The position numbers were made by a program, and so were the translations under genes. From IMG/VR virus record IMGVR_UViG_3300042291_000957, positions 1 to 64,000 of that record: a stretch of 64,000 bases of DNA; one strand, written 5' to 3'. The notes under the pieces are model-generated. The model was not told the DNA's origin. It saw only the letters and a list, made by a program, of their open reading frames with translations, and searched no databases. Positions 37,174 to 45,821 of the stretch are shown here, piece by piece (within the stretch, counting starts at the first letter, position 1; each line of letters opens with the position of its first letter). This DNA comes from a virus.

Positions 37174-37928
37174 TTTATATCTTCCTTATTGTTTGCTCTA
37201 ATAGACAGATTTTTAATATTTTCATTGTGAAAGACAGCGTTATCTTGAGTAGCTGCAGGATTCAACGGATTGTTAAATCCTTTACCGTGATATTGATGTA
37301 CAACCCAGGGCTTTTCTACAAACTGTATCTGCAGTTCTTTCTTTTTAATTCTTTGAATAAATTCGTCATCGTCATAATTAAAGCCAGCAGCGTATCTTTC
37401 ATCAAATCCATTTAACTCTATTAAATTTTTTCTAGTTATTGCTGTGGTAAAATGATAAGATGCAGGTCGATGCACACTGTGATTATACCAACGGCCTGCT
37501 GAAGTTGTTACATCCAGATAGTTGTTCTTGTGCAAATCAGTTAGTTCCCGTTTGCCGCTAGCAAAGCAATGAAACGAAAGATATACATCATCGTTTAGAT
37601 TATTTTCAGTATAAGAAATAACATCGCCCATATGACAACATTCTGGATTTTGAATAATTATTTTATCGCCTTTACTAGCTCTAAATCCTATGTTATAAGG
37701 TATCGACGGACCAACATACGATTTTTTTGAATTGATTGTCTGCATCTTAATAATTTTAAAATTTAAAGATGGAAATTCTTTTGGCAAGTTATCTACAGAA
37801 TGTGCTGCGGCACTATAATCGTCTACAATAACAATTTCAAAATTTTTAGATAGGCTTTTTTCAAAAGTTGTTAGAGTATACCGCAATTGCGGTAATCGAT
37901 TATAGTAGGCCATTACTATGGATATCAT
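37170..37928 (-). CDS. GT2-family glycosyltransferase
   Basis: A 252-residue GT-A enzyme: SIVMAYYNRLPQLRYTL start, EIVIVDDYSA (first DD), NPECCHMGDV at the DXD position, GFDERYAAGFNYDDDEFIQRI (catalytic ED/DDEF) and VHQYHGKG near the end. Inverting GT2 that extends a surface glycan or glycolipid; ATGA coupled. Confidence 0.82.
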   Translation of the reverse strand: MISIVMAYYNRLPQLRYTLTTFEKSLSKNFEIVIVDDYSAAAHSVDNLPKEFPSLNFKIIKMQTINSKKSYVGPSIPYNIGFRASKGDKIIIQNPECCHMGDVISYTENNLNDDVYLSFHCFASGKRELTDLHKNNYLDVTTSAGRWYNHSVHRPASYHFTTAITRKNLIELNGFDERYAAGFNYDDDEFIQRIKKKELQIQFVEKPWVVHQYHGKGFNNPLNPAATQDNAVFHNENIKNLSIRANNKEDIK

Positions 37929-38542
37929 GATAATTCTAATTCCGCCATTACATACTTAGGCCTTCGATTGAAAGTATTAATAATTTTTACACCTTCTTCA
38001 GCTTCGGGCGTGCCTGTTTTTTTGTACATGACTCGTAAATCCATCACAATTCGTGTTCCTGGATGGGAATGTTTTAAAATTAAATCTCGATAGGTGTTCA
38101 CCGGATAATGAAATCCGCAAGATACCCATGAAGTAATCAAATCGAATTTAACATCTGCTGGAATATTGATATTATTACAATCAATTAGATGATAATTAGT
38201 AGTTCCTAATTTTTTTAATTCTATATCTAAATTTTCTAAAGGATGATAAAATAAAAAGTCATCAACATTTGTGTGATATTTTCCAGTCACTGCTGTAAGC
38301 GATTTAGATTCATTATCGCGAGTATCGCCGTCTAACAACCATAATTCGGAGTTGTATTTCTCATTGAACAATCTAGATTCCCAAGCAAGTCCACATCCAA
38401 TGTCTAAAATTTTCAATGGAGGCGTAGTTAAGTGCTTGTCTAATATTTCAAAGTTTTCAATTTTGTATTGTTGATATGCTTCTGTATCCCAAAGACCGCC
38501 ATCGCCGATCCATTTTTTTGGTTCTCTTTTTTCTTCTGTCAT
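37925..38542 (-). CDS. class I methyltransferase-like protein
   Basis: A 205-residue protein: LKILDIGCGLAWES near 43 (motif I), LWLLDGDTR near 67 (β2 acidic) and LITSWVSCGFHYPVN near 135. Similar to sugar or lipid-modifying MTases. ATGA coupled with neighbours. Confidence 0.75.
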   Translation of the reverse strand: MTEEKREPKKWIGDGGLWDTEAYQQYKIENFEILDKHLTTPPLKILDIGCGLAWESRLFNEKYNSELWLLDGDTRDNESKSLTAVTGKYHTNVDDFLFYHPLENLDIELKKLGTTNYHLIDCNNINIPADVKFDLITSWVSCGFHYPVNTYRDLILKHSHPGTRIVMDLRVMYKKTGTPEAEEGVKIINTFNRRPKYVMAELELS

Positions 38543-38883
38543 TTAGAATATCCCACGGTTTCTCTTGCAATATCATCGTGGTCAAATTCAGCCCAATATA
38601 ATTCAAAGGCAACACAATCAGTAACTGCTTCAAACTGATGATATTCGCCCGGAGCAACTTTGGTATACTGTCCAGGTTTTAATAGTGTTTCGTCAACTAG
38701 ATCATAATTATTCTTCCATACACGAATAATCATTTCTCCTTGTTCAACAAAAAATCCATTCCATTTAAATTTGTGTTTGTGTTTTGAACATACGCCGCCT
38801 GCACGAGCTTCGATGCGATGAAATTCTAATACACCGTTTGCTTCAAGGAGTTCTGTTTGACCCCATACTTTTCCTTGTTTCAT
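38539..38883 (-). CDS. cupin-domain protein
   Basis: A 114-residue single cupin: HRIEARAGGVCSKHKHKFKWNGFFVEQGEMIIRV is motif 1 (H-x-H ... E ... G), then KPGQYTKVAPGEYHQFEA is motif 2 (P-G-x-x-H). Family of sugar-nucleotide isomerases/epimerases (mannose-6-P isomerase-like, small). First part of the operon, ATGA coupled to the MTase. Confidence 0.82.
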   Translation of the reverse strand: MKQGKVWGQTELLEANGVLEFHRIEARAGGVCSKHKHKFKWNGFFVEQGEMIIRVWKNNYDLVDETLLKPGQYTKVAPGEYHQFEAVTDCVAFELYWAEFDHDDIARETVGYSK

Positions 38884-38906
38884 ATAATATCCTTATTTTT
38901 TACTTA

Positions 38907-39413
38907 TCACAAAACTTTGTCCAGTTGCAGTATTTCACTTTGTCTGCTGACTTCTTTGACAAAATAAGCACACGGCGGGTTAGGATCATCGTGTAAAGGA
39001 ACAGTTAATAACTGTCCGTTTTTCATTTTGGGAAAATACCAACGCACATCTTGATAAATGTTAACGATCTCTATAGGCATGTATTCACATTTAAATCCTT
39101 TTACTGGATTAAAAATAAATGCATCAAATCCACGTTCATTAATGCTGGTCAACGGTAATACTTCCGGATCCATACCGCAGTCACGATCTCCTACTATCAT
39201 ACACCAGTCTAGGGGCATCTGTATTTCATATCCGCCAATGTTTAACAATATTGCAGGGCTATTAAATGATTCAAGAAAAATCAACGGCATAAAGAAGAAA
39301 TCAGGCTCGCTAGGATTTGAATTATCTAGTACTGAAAATCTTGTATCTTCATCTACCTCATCTGGCAATTCGTTTAGATCAAAAGATCTATTGTTTAGTG
39401 TTAGTATTTTCAT
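38907..39413 (-). CDS. conserved hypothetical protein
   Basis: A 168-residue protein: MKILTLNNRSFDLNELPDEVDEDTRF then β-rich. Its phrases (PLDWCMIVGDRDCGMDPEVLPLTSIN, DVRWYFPKMKNGQLLTVPL, CAYFVKEVSRQ) look widely conserved in T4-like aquatic phages. No function known. Own gap before it (no overlap). Confidence 0.7.
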   Translation of the reverse strand: MKILTLNNRSFDLNELPDEVDEDTRFSVLDNSNPSEPDFFFMPLIFLESFNSPAILLNIGGYEIQMPLDWCMIVGDRDCGMDPEVLPLTSINERGFDAFIFNPVKGFKCEYMPIEIVNIYQDVRWYFPKMKNGQLLTVPLHDDPNPPCAYFVKEVSRQSEILQLDKVL

Positions 39414-39466
39414 AATTTCTTATTGATCCTTTATATTTCTAATAATTTTTTAAGATATCTACAATT

Positions 39467-40114
39467 TCATCTATTAACATTGTTAGCTTGCTCCTTGGCT
39501 AATCTAATACATTCCATATTAGGGTTTTTTCTTTTTCCATTACCCCAAGTATGACAAAACCAAGGTCCGGTGTTTTTTGCATTAAATTTAGCATTCATAT
39601 ATTCTATTTTTACTTTAGAATCATCTACACAATTTCCTAGTGCGGTATTATCGTGATGCGGTAATGGAATATCAAATCTATATTTTAAGTATGGCAACAT
39701 GTGATCTCTACTGGCCTTGTTTAATATGAATACACCAGCATTAAATTCACCGTTATCAGGAACACCATATCTGACCACACTCCAATGAGTACAAACTTTG
39801 AAACTATCTAATGATGGATACATTTCGAAAATACTAGGACTATCATGATATATTAAAACATCGGAATCTAAATATAAAATTTGATCATATTCATCAGTCC
39901 ACTTTGATTCTTCAAATAATCTAAATCTTTCGTAAGTAGGATGTATATAATTTATATATGGATCTGTCAATAATATATAATCGGCATCTATTCTTTTAGC
40001 ATACTGTCTAGCCAATGTAAATGATATTTCGCTTAAAGTATCAAAACTTGGTAGAAGATTTGGATTCCCGTATTTTTTAGTGTCAATATATATTTGGACA
40101 ATTAAATTTTTCAT
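39467..40114 (-). CDS. GT8-like glycosyltransferase
   Basis: A 215-residue GT-A protein. QILYLDSDVLIYHDSPSIF (DxD) near 78, NAGVFILNKASRDHM near 125, DNTALGNCVDD near 155 and FCHTWG near 190 match the retaining GT8 pattern. Starts MKNLIVQIYID. Coupled to uvsW. Confidence 0.75.
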   Translation of the reverse strand: MKNLIVQIYIDTKKYGNPNLLPSFDTLSEISFTLARQYAKRIDADYILLTDPYINYIHPTYERFRLFEESKWTDEYDQILYLDSDVLIYHDSPSIFEMYPSLDSFKVCTHWSVVRYGVPDNGEFNAGVFILNKASRDHMLPYLKYRFDIPLPHHDNTALGNCVDDSKVKIEYMNAKFNAKNTGPWFCHTWGNGKRKNPNMECIRLAKEQANNVNR

Positions 40115-41565
40115 ATATTGACCTTTGTTATCACGAAGGGGTACTTCGCTTCTTTATAAAATTTCTTACGTTCCGTAAGATGTCTTTTAGCGTATTTGCA
40201 GGCGCTGGTGATATCCCAGATTTCCACGTGGTCTTTGTCTTCGGCTCTCCGAATACCCCGTCCAATGCTTTGTATAACTCGAACAAAGCTCTTTCCGGGC
40301 TCAATAAGAACCAAATTAAAAATACGGGGGATATTAATACCCACAGCGGCCACACCGTAAGTCGCCACAATAATCTTATCAGCACTAGTTTTAATTTCAT
40401 CATATTCTTCTTTTCTGTCAGTTAATTTAACTGCTCCGCTAATGAACACACTGTCTGGCAACATTGCAGTTAGTTTGTCGCCTGTGTCAATTCTATTCAC
40501 TAGTACAAGAGTGTTGCCGGTCTGAGAAATTTCTTTGATTTTATTCCCCATCCAACTGATACGATGATCGTCAGTGACTAGAAAGCTATATTCTTCTTGA
40601 TAATTACGGAAAACCTGCACGTCATTGGTTTGTAGAATATTGATCTGTAAATTAGCCAACACGCCTTTTTCTTGTAGATCGTGTGCAGATACTTGATTGA
40701 TTACTGGACCTATACTGGCAAGAATTCCTTGAAATTCCCATGCTTCTTTAGGCACAGTACCTGTAAGTCCCCAACGTATGGCGCAGTTGCTAAAATTCTG
40801 TGTAAGAAGTTTTGTTAACACGTCTGCTTTGGCCTGATGTACTTCGTCTATGATAATAGCTGCTACACCCTCGATAAACTCTGCCAAGCTAAGTGTAGCA
40901 TCGTCATAACTTTTCTTATCAAGTACGTTGAGACTTTGCCACGTACAGATAGTATGAGTACGACCTAGTTCTTTCCTATCACCAAAGTACACGCCAACGT
41001 CTAGTCCAAGATTTCGATAATCTTCTTCAGTCTGTACTACTAGACTTTTGTTAGGTACGATAACCATGGTGCGACCATAGGGCTCGCACAAGTGGCTGAG
41101 CGTGGCAGTGGTAATGGTCTTGCCAGCACCTGTAGCCACTTCTTGCAAGGCCTGTGTATTTTCTAAAAATTTGTTGACAACATCAAATTGATAATCACGC
41201 AGTACAATGGGCGTGCCAGCTTCAGGATGTCCCTTGGGCCAAGTCTTGCCTTGATCGGCCCAGTAATTTTCTGTGATAGGTTCAAATTCTATTCGACTGT
41301 GTTGTCTTAGATCTTCTATGTCAATTTCATATCCTGCATCTTCAATTATAGGCAGTATTACATCTAGATGTGCAAGATATCCCGTCCCGCCAATACCAAA
41401 ATAAGTTTTAGTTCCATCCCATCTGCCCAGCTTGTAAGAAGGCATATGACGTGCGTAAGGCAAATCAAACTTTAATTTGTTGGCGATCTTTCGACGTGTT
41501 TCTACTGCAAGTCCTTCGAACTTGATATTTACTTCGTCTTTAATTATAAGTCTACAAGATGTCAA
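40111..41565 (-). CDS. uvsW: UvsW-type DNA helicase
   Basis: A 484-residue SF2 helicase. After an N-terminal domain (residues 1-110), motifs I ATGAGKT near 143, II DEVHQ near 240, III GLTGTVP near 268, and VI QSIGRGIRR near 438 appear in order. It reanneals and branch-migrates recombination intermediates and clears origin R-loops in T4. ATG 41565 starts inside the 3' end of the preceding gene. C-terminal KRHLTERKKFY matches UvsW. Confidence 0.93.
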   Translation of the reverse strand: MTSCRLIIKDEVNIKFEGLAVETRRKIANKLKFDLPYARHMPSYKLGRWDGTKTYFGIGGTGYLAHLDVILPIIEDAGYEIDIEDLRQHSRIEFEPITENYWADQGKTWPKGHPEAGTPIVLRDYQFDVVNKFLENTQALQEVATGAGKTITTATLSHLCEPYGRTMVIVPNKSLVVQTEEDYRNLGLDVGVYFGDRKELGRTHTICTWQSLNVLDKKSYDDATLSLAEFIEGVAAIIIDEVHQAKADVLTKLLTQNFSNCAIRWGLTGTVPKEAWEFQGILASIGPVINQVSAHDLQEKGVLANLQINILQTNDVQVFRNYQEEYSFLVTDDHRISWMGNKIKEISQTGNTLVLVNRIDTGDKLTAMLPDSVFISGAVKLTDRKEEYDEIKTSADKIIVATYGVAAVGINIPRIFNLVLIEPGKSFVRVIQSIGRGIRRAEDKDHVEIWDITSACKYAKRHLTERKKFYKEAKYPFVITKVNI

Positions 41566-42748
41566 ATGATGTTGCCCCTTTGGGTAGAGTTGGTTTTATT
41601 TCACCTAGATAAATTACACATGGATGACTAGTCATCCAGTCGTTTACATAGGTATTGGGATTGATATATAAGTTATTTGTAACAACAATTTTAACATCAA
41701 TGTTATTTTTAAACAACCACTTAGCCGGTTTATGTTCAAATATAAAAATTTTTCCGTCTTCAACAGGTCTCCCAAGATCATTGTCTTTGATCCATTGATT
41801 AAGCCCAGTGTTAGATTCTTTACTTTCTCTAAAACAAATTCTAATATCAGACCTTGAAATTTGACATTTTTCAGAATCTTTTATAAATGTTTCTAACCAT
41901 TGTTCTTTGTTGGATGCACGATCTAACACTATAGAAATTTTACCATCTATTTTTTTATATACATCAAACAATTTTTCGTTGCTATCAATCCAAAAAATAT
42001 TGTTGTTACTTGATGCAATTTTTTCCACAATTTCTTGTGATTTTGAAACAAGTTTTAAAGGAAACTGCATGGCTTTTGCTAACAACATATCGTGGTATAT
42101 ATCACCAGTTGAATTTTTTTCAAAGTATGCATCTGCATATTCATTGCTGTTTATCAAGACCAATTGATTTTCAAAAATTGTACTGTGAGGCACGAAATCT
42201 TCCTGATTGGCCCATATTTCTTCCACCAATTCTACTGCCTCTAAAAAAGAATCATCTATTTCAAAATTATGTTTTTGTAAAAATTCATACAGAGCCACAA
42301 CATTGATTTCTGAAAATTTTACTTCTCTCAGTTTCTTTTCTTGATTCCACTTCGAATGCCTAAAATGGTCTTTTTCAGTTGAAAATTCTCGGTCAAATGT
42401 TTCTTTCATACTAAACGGGAATTTTAAAAATATCAAAAGTTCTCCAGTCTCATCTTTTTCTACAAATATTTTTTTGGTGAGATCTAGTATTCTAAATTCA
42501 TTTTTCCATACTGGATTTTCAATTTGATCAGAATAGTCAAAATTATATTTTTGTGCTATGACCTTGTGTTTTTTTAGTATTTTTACAATCAGTCCAGCCT
42601 GACTCTGAGTCAACAGTGATCCATTTGATATCAACGAATAAAAATTATAAGTGGCACTTTGATCTTGACCAGTCAAGGCAAAACCGTGACGTACCATAAG
42701 ATTATAAAATTCTAAAAAGATGTCTTCAGTGTATTGATACGGTACCAT
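41552..42748 (-). CDS. helicase-associated protein of unknown function
   Basis: A 398-residue protein. ATG 42748 (MVPYQYTEDIF) is preferred because it sits 6 nt after a TATAAT -10 box; the ATG at 42868 would be upstream of the promoter. The centre (FRILDLTKKIFVEKD, then LKFPFSMKETFDREF and HSKWNQEKKLREVKFSE) resembles the HARP-type region before SNF2-like helicase cores. No Walker A or DEAH is present. Its 3' end overlaps uvsW by 14 nt, so a partner role with UvsW is inferred. Confidence 0.6.
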   Translation of the reverse strand: MVPYQYTEDIFLEFYNLMVRHGFALTGQDQSATYNFYSLISNGSLLTQSQAGLIVKILKKHKVIAQKYNFDYSDQIENPVWKNEFRILDLTKKIFVEKDETGELLIFLKFPFSMKETFDREFSTEKDHFRHSKWNQEKKLREVKFSEINVVALYEFLQKHNFEIDDSFLEAVELVEEIWANQEDFVPHSTIFENQLVLINSNEYADAYFEKNSTGDIYHDMLLAKAMQFPLKLVSKSQEIVEKIASSNNNIFWIDSNEKLFDVYKKIDGKISIVLDRASNKEQWLETFIKDSEKCQISRSDIRICFRESKESNTGLNQWIKDNDLGRPVEDGKIFIFEHKPAKWLFKNNIDVKIVVTNNLYINPNTYVNDWMTSHPCVIYLGEIKPTLPKGATSFDIL

Positions 42749-42754
42749 TGTTAT

Positions 42755-42783
42755 ATTATAACACCGATAATTTTTAAAATCAA
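42755..42783 (-). promoter_or_regulatory. sigma70-type promoter, leaderless geometry
   Basis: On the - strand TTGATT (42783-42778), 17-nt spacer, TATAAT (42760-42755), then 6 nt and ATG 42748. Confidence 0.72.
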
Positions 42784-43634
42784 CTATGTGTTTGTAATAG
42801 ATGCTCGATGTGTTTCTGTAGTCTAAGAATTGGCATTCCCTGACCAATCTCTTCCACAGTCCACTCACTATGACAGAGTTTTAAAAACCATTCATCTCGA
42901 TCCAGCAGTTGAGGATTCTCCAAATTTTCCCATTTTTCACTAACCGGATGTGCCAAACTTGATGTATCGCATATTACAGGAATTCCATTTATAGCTGCCT
43001 GCACGGCCGGTCCGCTATTATGATTTATTACACAATGGTAATTGTAATTAATGTCAAAATCGTCATAACTGTTTTGTATTTTTCTTGGCGTCTCAACCAC
43101 AGCGTCTACAAATTTCTCACGAATTTGTGATCTTGGGTGGGGCCTAACCACGATTTTTCTATCACTGTATTTCTTTATTTCGAGAATGGTTTGCTTGACC
43201 CATTGTTCCATTGATGGTTGATCGCACCATTGCAAACTAGCACTATGTTGGCAGGCAATTAGAATTTCTTGCCTTCGATGATGATTTACAGGTTGTAGTG
43301 AAACCCCTAAAATTTGTGGTCTTGCTAGATCTAAATCTTGTTGATTGCCAAATATACCAAAATTGTTGATATGGTTTAGTCCTATTCGCCAGGTCATTCC
43401 TCTTTTTAAATTTCCCACCTCGATGATTATAATAGGTCTGTGATTTTTAATAGAATTTTCATAGATCAACTTATTTGGCCGCATTCTCCCTTGCCATAGC
43501 ACAGACCAAATCACACCTACATCTTCATCCCTATCTACTACTGAATGTCCTAGTTTTTTTAAGCCTGCAGAAAAGGCTGCAAATACAGGAGTGCTGTTTA
43601 GTGCTCCATTTTCTTGATAAATTCTAAAACGCAT
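42780..43634 (-). CDS. GT-B-like glycan-transfer family protein (paralog 1)
   Basis: A 284-residue protein: MRFRIYQENGALNSTPVF start, VIWSVLWQGR and ILIACQHSASLQWCDQPSMEQWVKQTILEIKKYSDRKIVVRPHPRS, then YHCVINHNSGPAVQAAINGIPVICD, matching the GT-B folding pattern of capsule-type (KpsC/CapS-like) transferases: R-x-HP motif, then an N-S-G-P-A/S turn and GIP. Shares these blocks with genes at 44898, 45814, 46905 and 47672. Confidence 0.65.
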   Translation of the reverse strand: MRFRIYQENGALNSTPVFAAFSAGLKKLGHSVVDRDEDVGVIWSVLWQGRMRPNKLIYENSIKNHRPIIIIEVGNLKRGMTWRIGLNHINNFGIFGNQQDLDLARPQILGVSLQPVNHHRRQEILIACQHSASLQWCDQPSMEQWVKQTILEIKKYSDRKIVVRPHPRSQIREKFVDAVVETPRKIQNSYDDFDINYNYHCVINHNSGPAVQAAINGIPVICDTSSLAHPVSEKWENLENPQLLDRDEWFLKLCHSEWTVEEIGQGMPILRLQKHIEHLLQTHS

Positions 43635-43645
43635 TTTCTTTGAAA

Positions 43646-43651
43646 TAAATA
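43646..43651 (+). promoter_or_regulatory. T4-late-like TAAATA element (+ strand)
   Basis: GAAATAAATATAT, 12 nt before ATG 43664; faces a - strand copy at 43658-43663. Confidence 0.55.
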
Positions 43652-43657
43652 TATGAG

Positions 43658-43663
43658 TATTTA
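43658..43663 (-). promoter_or_regulatory. T4-late-like TAAATA element (- strand)
   Basis: CATTAAATACTC, 23 nt before ATG 43634; divergent and interleaved with the + strand element. Confidence 0.55.
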
Positions 43664-44071
43664 ATGAAACGTATGAACAAATTTATTAAAAGAATTAGTA
43701 AATCAAAAAAAAATATTAGAAATATTCTAGTAGTAGGCACCGGATGGGAGAAACTACCAAATCTTTGTAATGGATTTGCCAGTGTGTTTGTAATTTCTAC
43801 CGGAACGCAAGACTTTCGAAGAAAAAATCTCATATATAAAGAAAGTTTCGATCAAATAGAAACATTGCCAGACATAGACGCTATTGTGATGGATAGAGAT
43901 CAAGACATACATGTGTCTAAATTGCTCCCGTTACTTCAAAGGTATCAATCAGTTATACTAGTTCAAGGTGTTGAGTTGTTTGCCAAGACAGAATACAAGT
44001 TTTTGAAAACATACGGATATGCTGTCACAGAAATGTTCGGAGATTCTCATATATGGAAAAAAATAAATTGA
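43664..44071 (+). CDS. hypothetical protein in glycosylation block
   Basis: A 135-residue, basic start (MKRMNKFIKRISKSKKNIRN) then β/α units (ILVVGTGWEKL, SVFVISTG, AIVMDRDQDI, YQSVILVQGVELF). Rossmann-like pattern without a clear catalytic motif; could be a trimmed MTase or SDR. Overlaps the next gene by 19 nt. Confidence 0.55.
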   Translation: MKRMNKFIKRISKSKKNIRNILVVGTGWEKLPNLCNGFASVFVISTGTQDFRRKNLIYKESFDQIETLPDIDAIVMDRDQDIHVSKLLPLLQRYQSVILVQGVELFAKTEYKFLKTYGYAVTEMFGDSHIWKKIN

Positions 44072-44901
44072 AAATTGCAGTCGTAACTACCTTTCACGGA
44101 GAAGGTCTAGAAAAGTATGCACAACGTATGATCAATACTTTTTGCACTAACTGGCCTGCTGAAGTTGTTCTTCATCTCTATCCGGAAAACTGTAATCCTG
44201 CAATCAGTGATCACAGTCACGTTACGCTGAAAAGGTTAGAAGAAGTTGAAGAATTGATGGCTTTCAAAAACACATGGCAAGGTGTACCTAAAGCCAACGG
44301 CGACGTCAGCGCCGACCCGGTGAGATCACTAAGAAAGGATGCCGGCAAAGGATTCAAATGGCACGCAGTAAGATTTGCACACAAAGTCTATGCTATTTTT
44401 GACTGTGCAAGGACTACCGATGCAGATATCTTGGTATGGATGGACGCAGACACTATTTGCCATAGTCCTATATCCATGCAAAACTTGTACAGAATGATTC
44501 CTGCAGATTCAGAACTGTGTTATCTTGGAAGAAAAGGCAAATATTCAGAGTGTGGATTATATTCTATGAACCTACGCAGTCCTAATGTACAGGCATTCTT
44601 GAAAGAATTTCAAAGATTCTATGATCAAGCAGAACAGGGAATTTTTCAGTTAGCCGAATGGCATGACAGTTTTGTTTTTGATGCTGTGCGTGTGAAATTT
44701 CCACAAATGAGGCAGTTAGATTGGGCTGCTCATCTACATGATATTCGTCCTAGATTAGGAAGTTCACAAGGTGAAGGCCATCCGTTAATCAACAGCGAAT
44801 GGGGTGCCTGGTTAGATCATCTTAAGGGAGGCCGAAAGAAATTAGGTCGTAGTAAGTTAGAAGATCTAAAGGTTAAAAGAACGGAAGCCTACTGGAGCTA
44901 G
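44053..44901 (+). CDS. GT-A glycosyltransferase-like protein
   Basis: A 282-residue protein: LKIAVVTTFHGEGLEKYAQRM start, DADILVWMDADTICHSP near 130 with the DXD motif, and SEWGAWLDHLKGGRKKLGRSKL near the end. Probably retaining GT. On the + strand, converging with the glycosyl cluster. Confidence 0.7.
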   Translation: MEKNKLKIAVVTTFHGEGLEKYAQRMINTFCTNWPAEVVLHLYPENCNPAISDHSHVTLKRLEEVEELMAFKNTWQGVPKANGDVSADPVRSLRKDAGKGFKWHAVRFAHKVYAIFDCARTTDADILVWMDADTICHSPISMQNLYRMIPADSELCYLGRKGKYSECGLYSMNLRSPNVQAFLKEFQRFYDQAEQGIFQLAEWHDSFVFDAVRVKFPQMRQLDWAAHLHDIRPRLGSSQGEGHPLINSEWGAWLDHLKGGRKKLGRSKLEDLKVKRTEAYWS

Positions 44902-45821
44902 ATATATTGTTTAAAAAATTTCCAAGCTTCGCCGGATCGGAGTTCATCAAAATTCCAATGACACATACTAATTTTTTCAACCCAGGCTTGGCGTTCTAGC
45001 AAAACTGGATTTTCTATATTACTTAGATCAATATTGGCTACTGCAACTGTTTGACTGTGTTCTGGTATAGGATCAGTTAAAAAAATTGGAATTCCTTCAA
45101 TTACACTAGCTACACTAGGACTACTATTGTAAACTACTGTAGCCCAGGCATTATGTAAATCTTCTTTGAGCTCGGTTCTAGTACTAAGTGAAACTGCCTT
45201 GTGATTTATCTTGAGATAGCCCATAATTTTTTTATCTCCAGGATGCGCTCTGACAACTATCGGCCTCTGGCTATATTTTCTTATTTCTAAGATAGTGGAA
45301 TTCATCCATTGTATAACATCTAGCCCTCCCATACTCCATCCGCCATTACGTTGAAGACATAATAGAATATGATTACCAGTTTTACGATATGGTTTTAGTG
45401 AAATATTTAAATTTTGACTAATTTTTTGCCACCTAGTATGATCAACATCTTTATCAAAATAAAATCCTGTGGTAGGAAATACTCCGTCGAAGCTATATCT
45501 CAGATAATGCCAAGGATTAGCTTTATTTGAAAACAAAAAAAGACTGCTGTCTACTATTAGCGATCTTTTATTTTGACTTTTTTGCAGATTTACCACATTT
45601 TTTCTTAATTGCAGATGCGGTGCAGATTTACCCTGATCATGTACAAAACCTTGTATCAGTGCAACGTCACAAGGAACAACATTTGTTCCATAGTGTGCCA
45701 CAGCGGTATCACCTATAGTTGTAACACCTTGACAAAAATAATCTAATATTTGGGGTTTTTCTAAATTTTTGTTATTAGGTGGTATACCAGCATAGTAAGC
45801 CACTGCTGTGATATTAGACAC
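44898..45821 (-). CDS. GT-B-like glycan-transfer family protein (paralog 2)
   Basis: A 307-residue paralog: HILLCLQRNGGWSMGGLDVIQWMNSTILEIRKYSQRPIVVRAHPGD, then ATVVYNSSPSVASVIEGIPIFLTDP and LSNIENPVLLERQAW, closely following the block order of paralog 1. N-terminal third diverged. Convergent with the + strand GT by 4 nt. Confidence 0.65.
   Translation of the reverse strand: MSNITAVAYYAGIPPNNKNLEKPQILDYFCQGVTTIGDTAVAHYGTNVVPCDVALIQGFVHDQGKSAPHLQLRKNVVNLQKSQNKRSLIVDSSLFLFSNKANPWHYLRYSFDGVFPTTGFYFDKDVDHTRWQKISQNLNISLKPYRKTGNHILLCLQRNGGWSMGGLDVIQWMNSTILEIRKYSQRPIVVRAHPGDKKIMGYLKINHKAVSLSTRTELKEDLHNAWATVVYNSSPSVASVIEGIPIFLTDPIPEHSQTVAVANIDLSNIENPVLLERQAWVEKISMCHWNFDELRSGEAWKFFKQYI

Noticed and set aside
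43664-44071. Interpretation as a full SAM methyltransferase
   Set aside because: There is a GTG-W glycine motif but no acidic β2 or motif IV; left as hypothetical.
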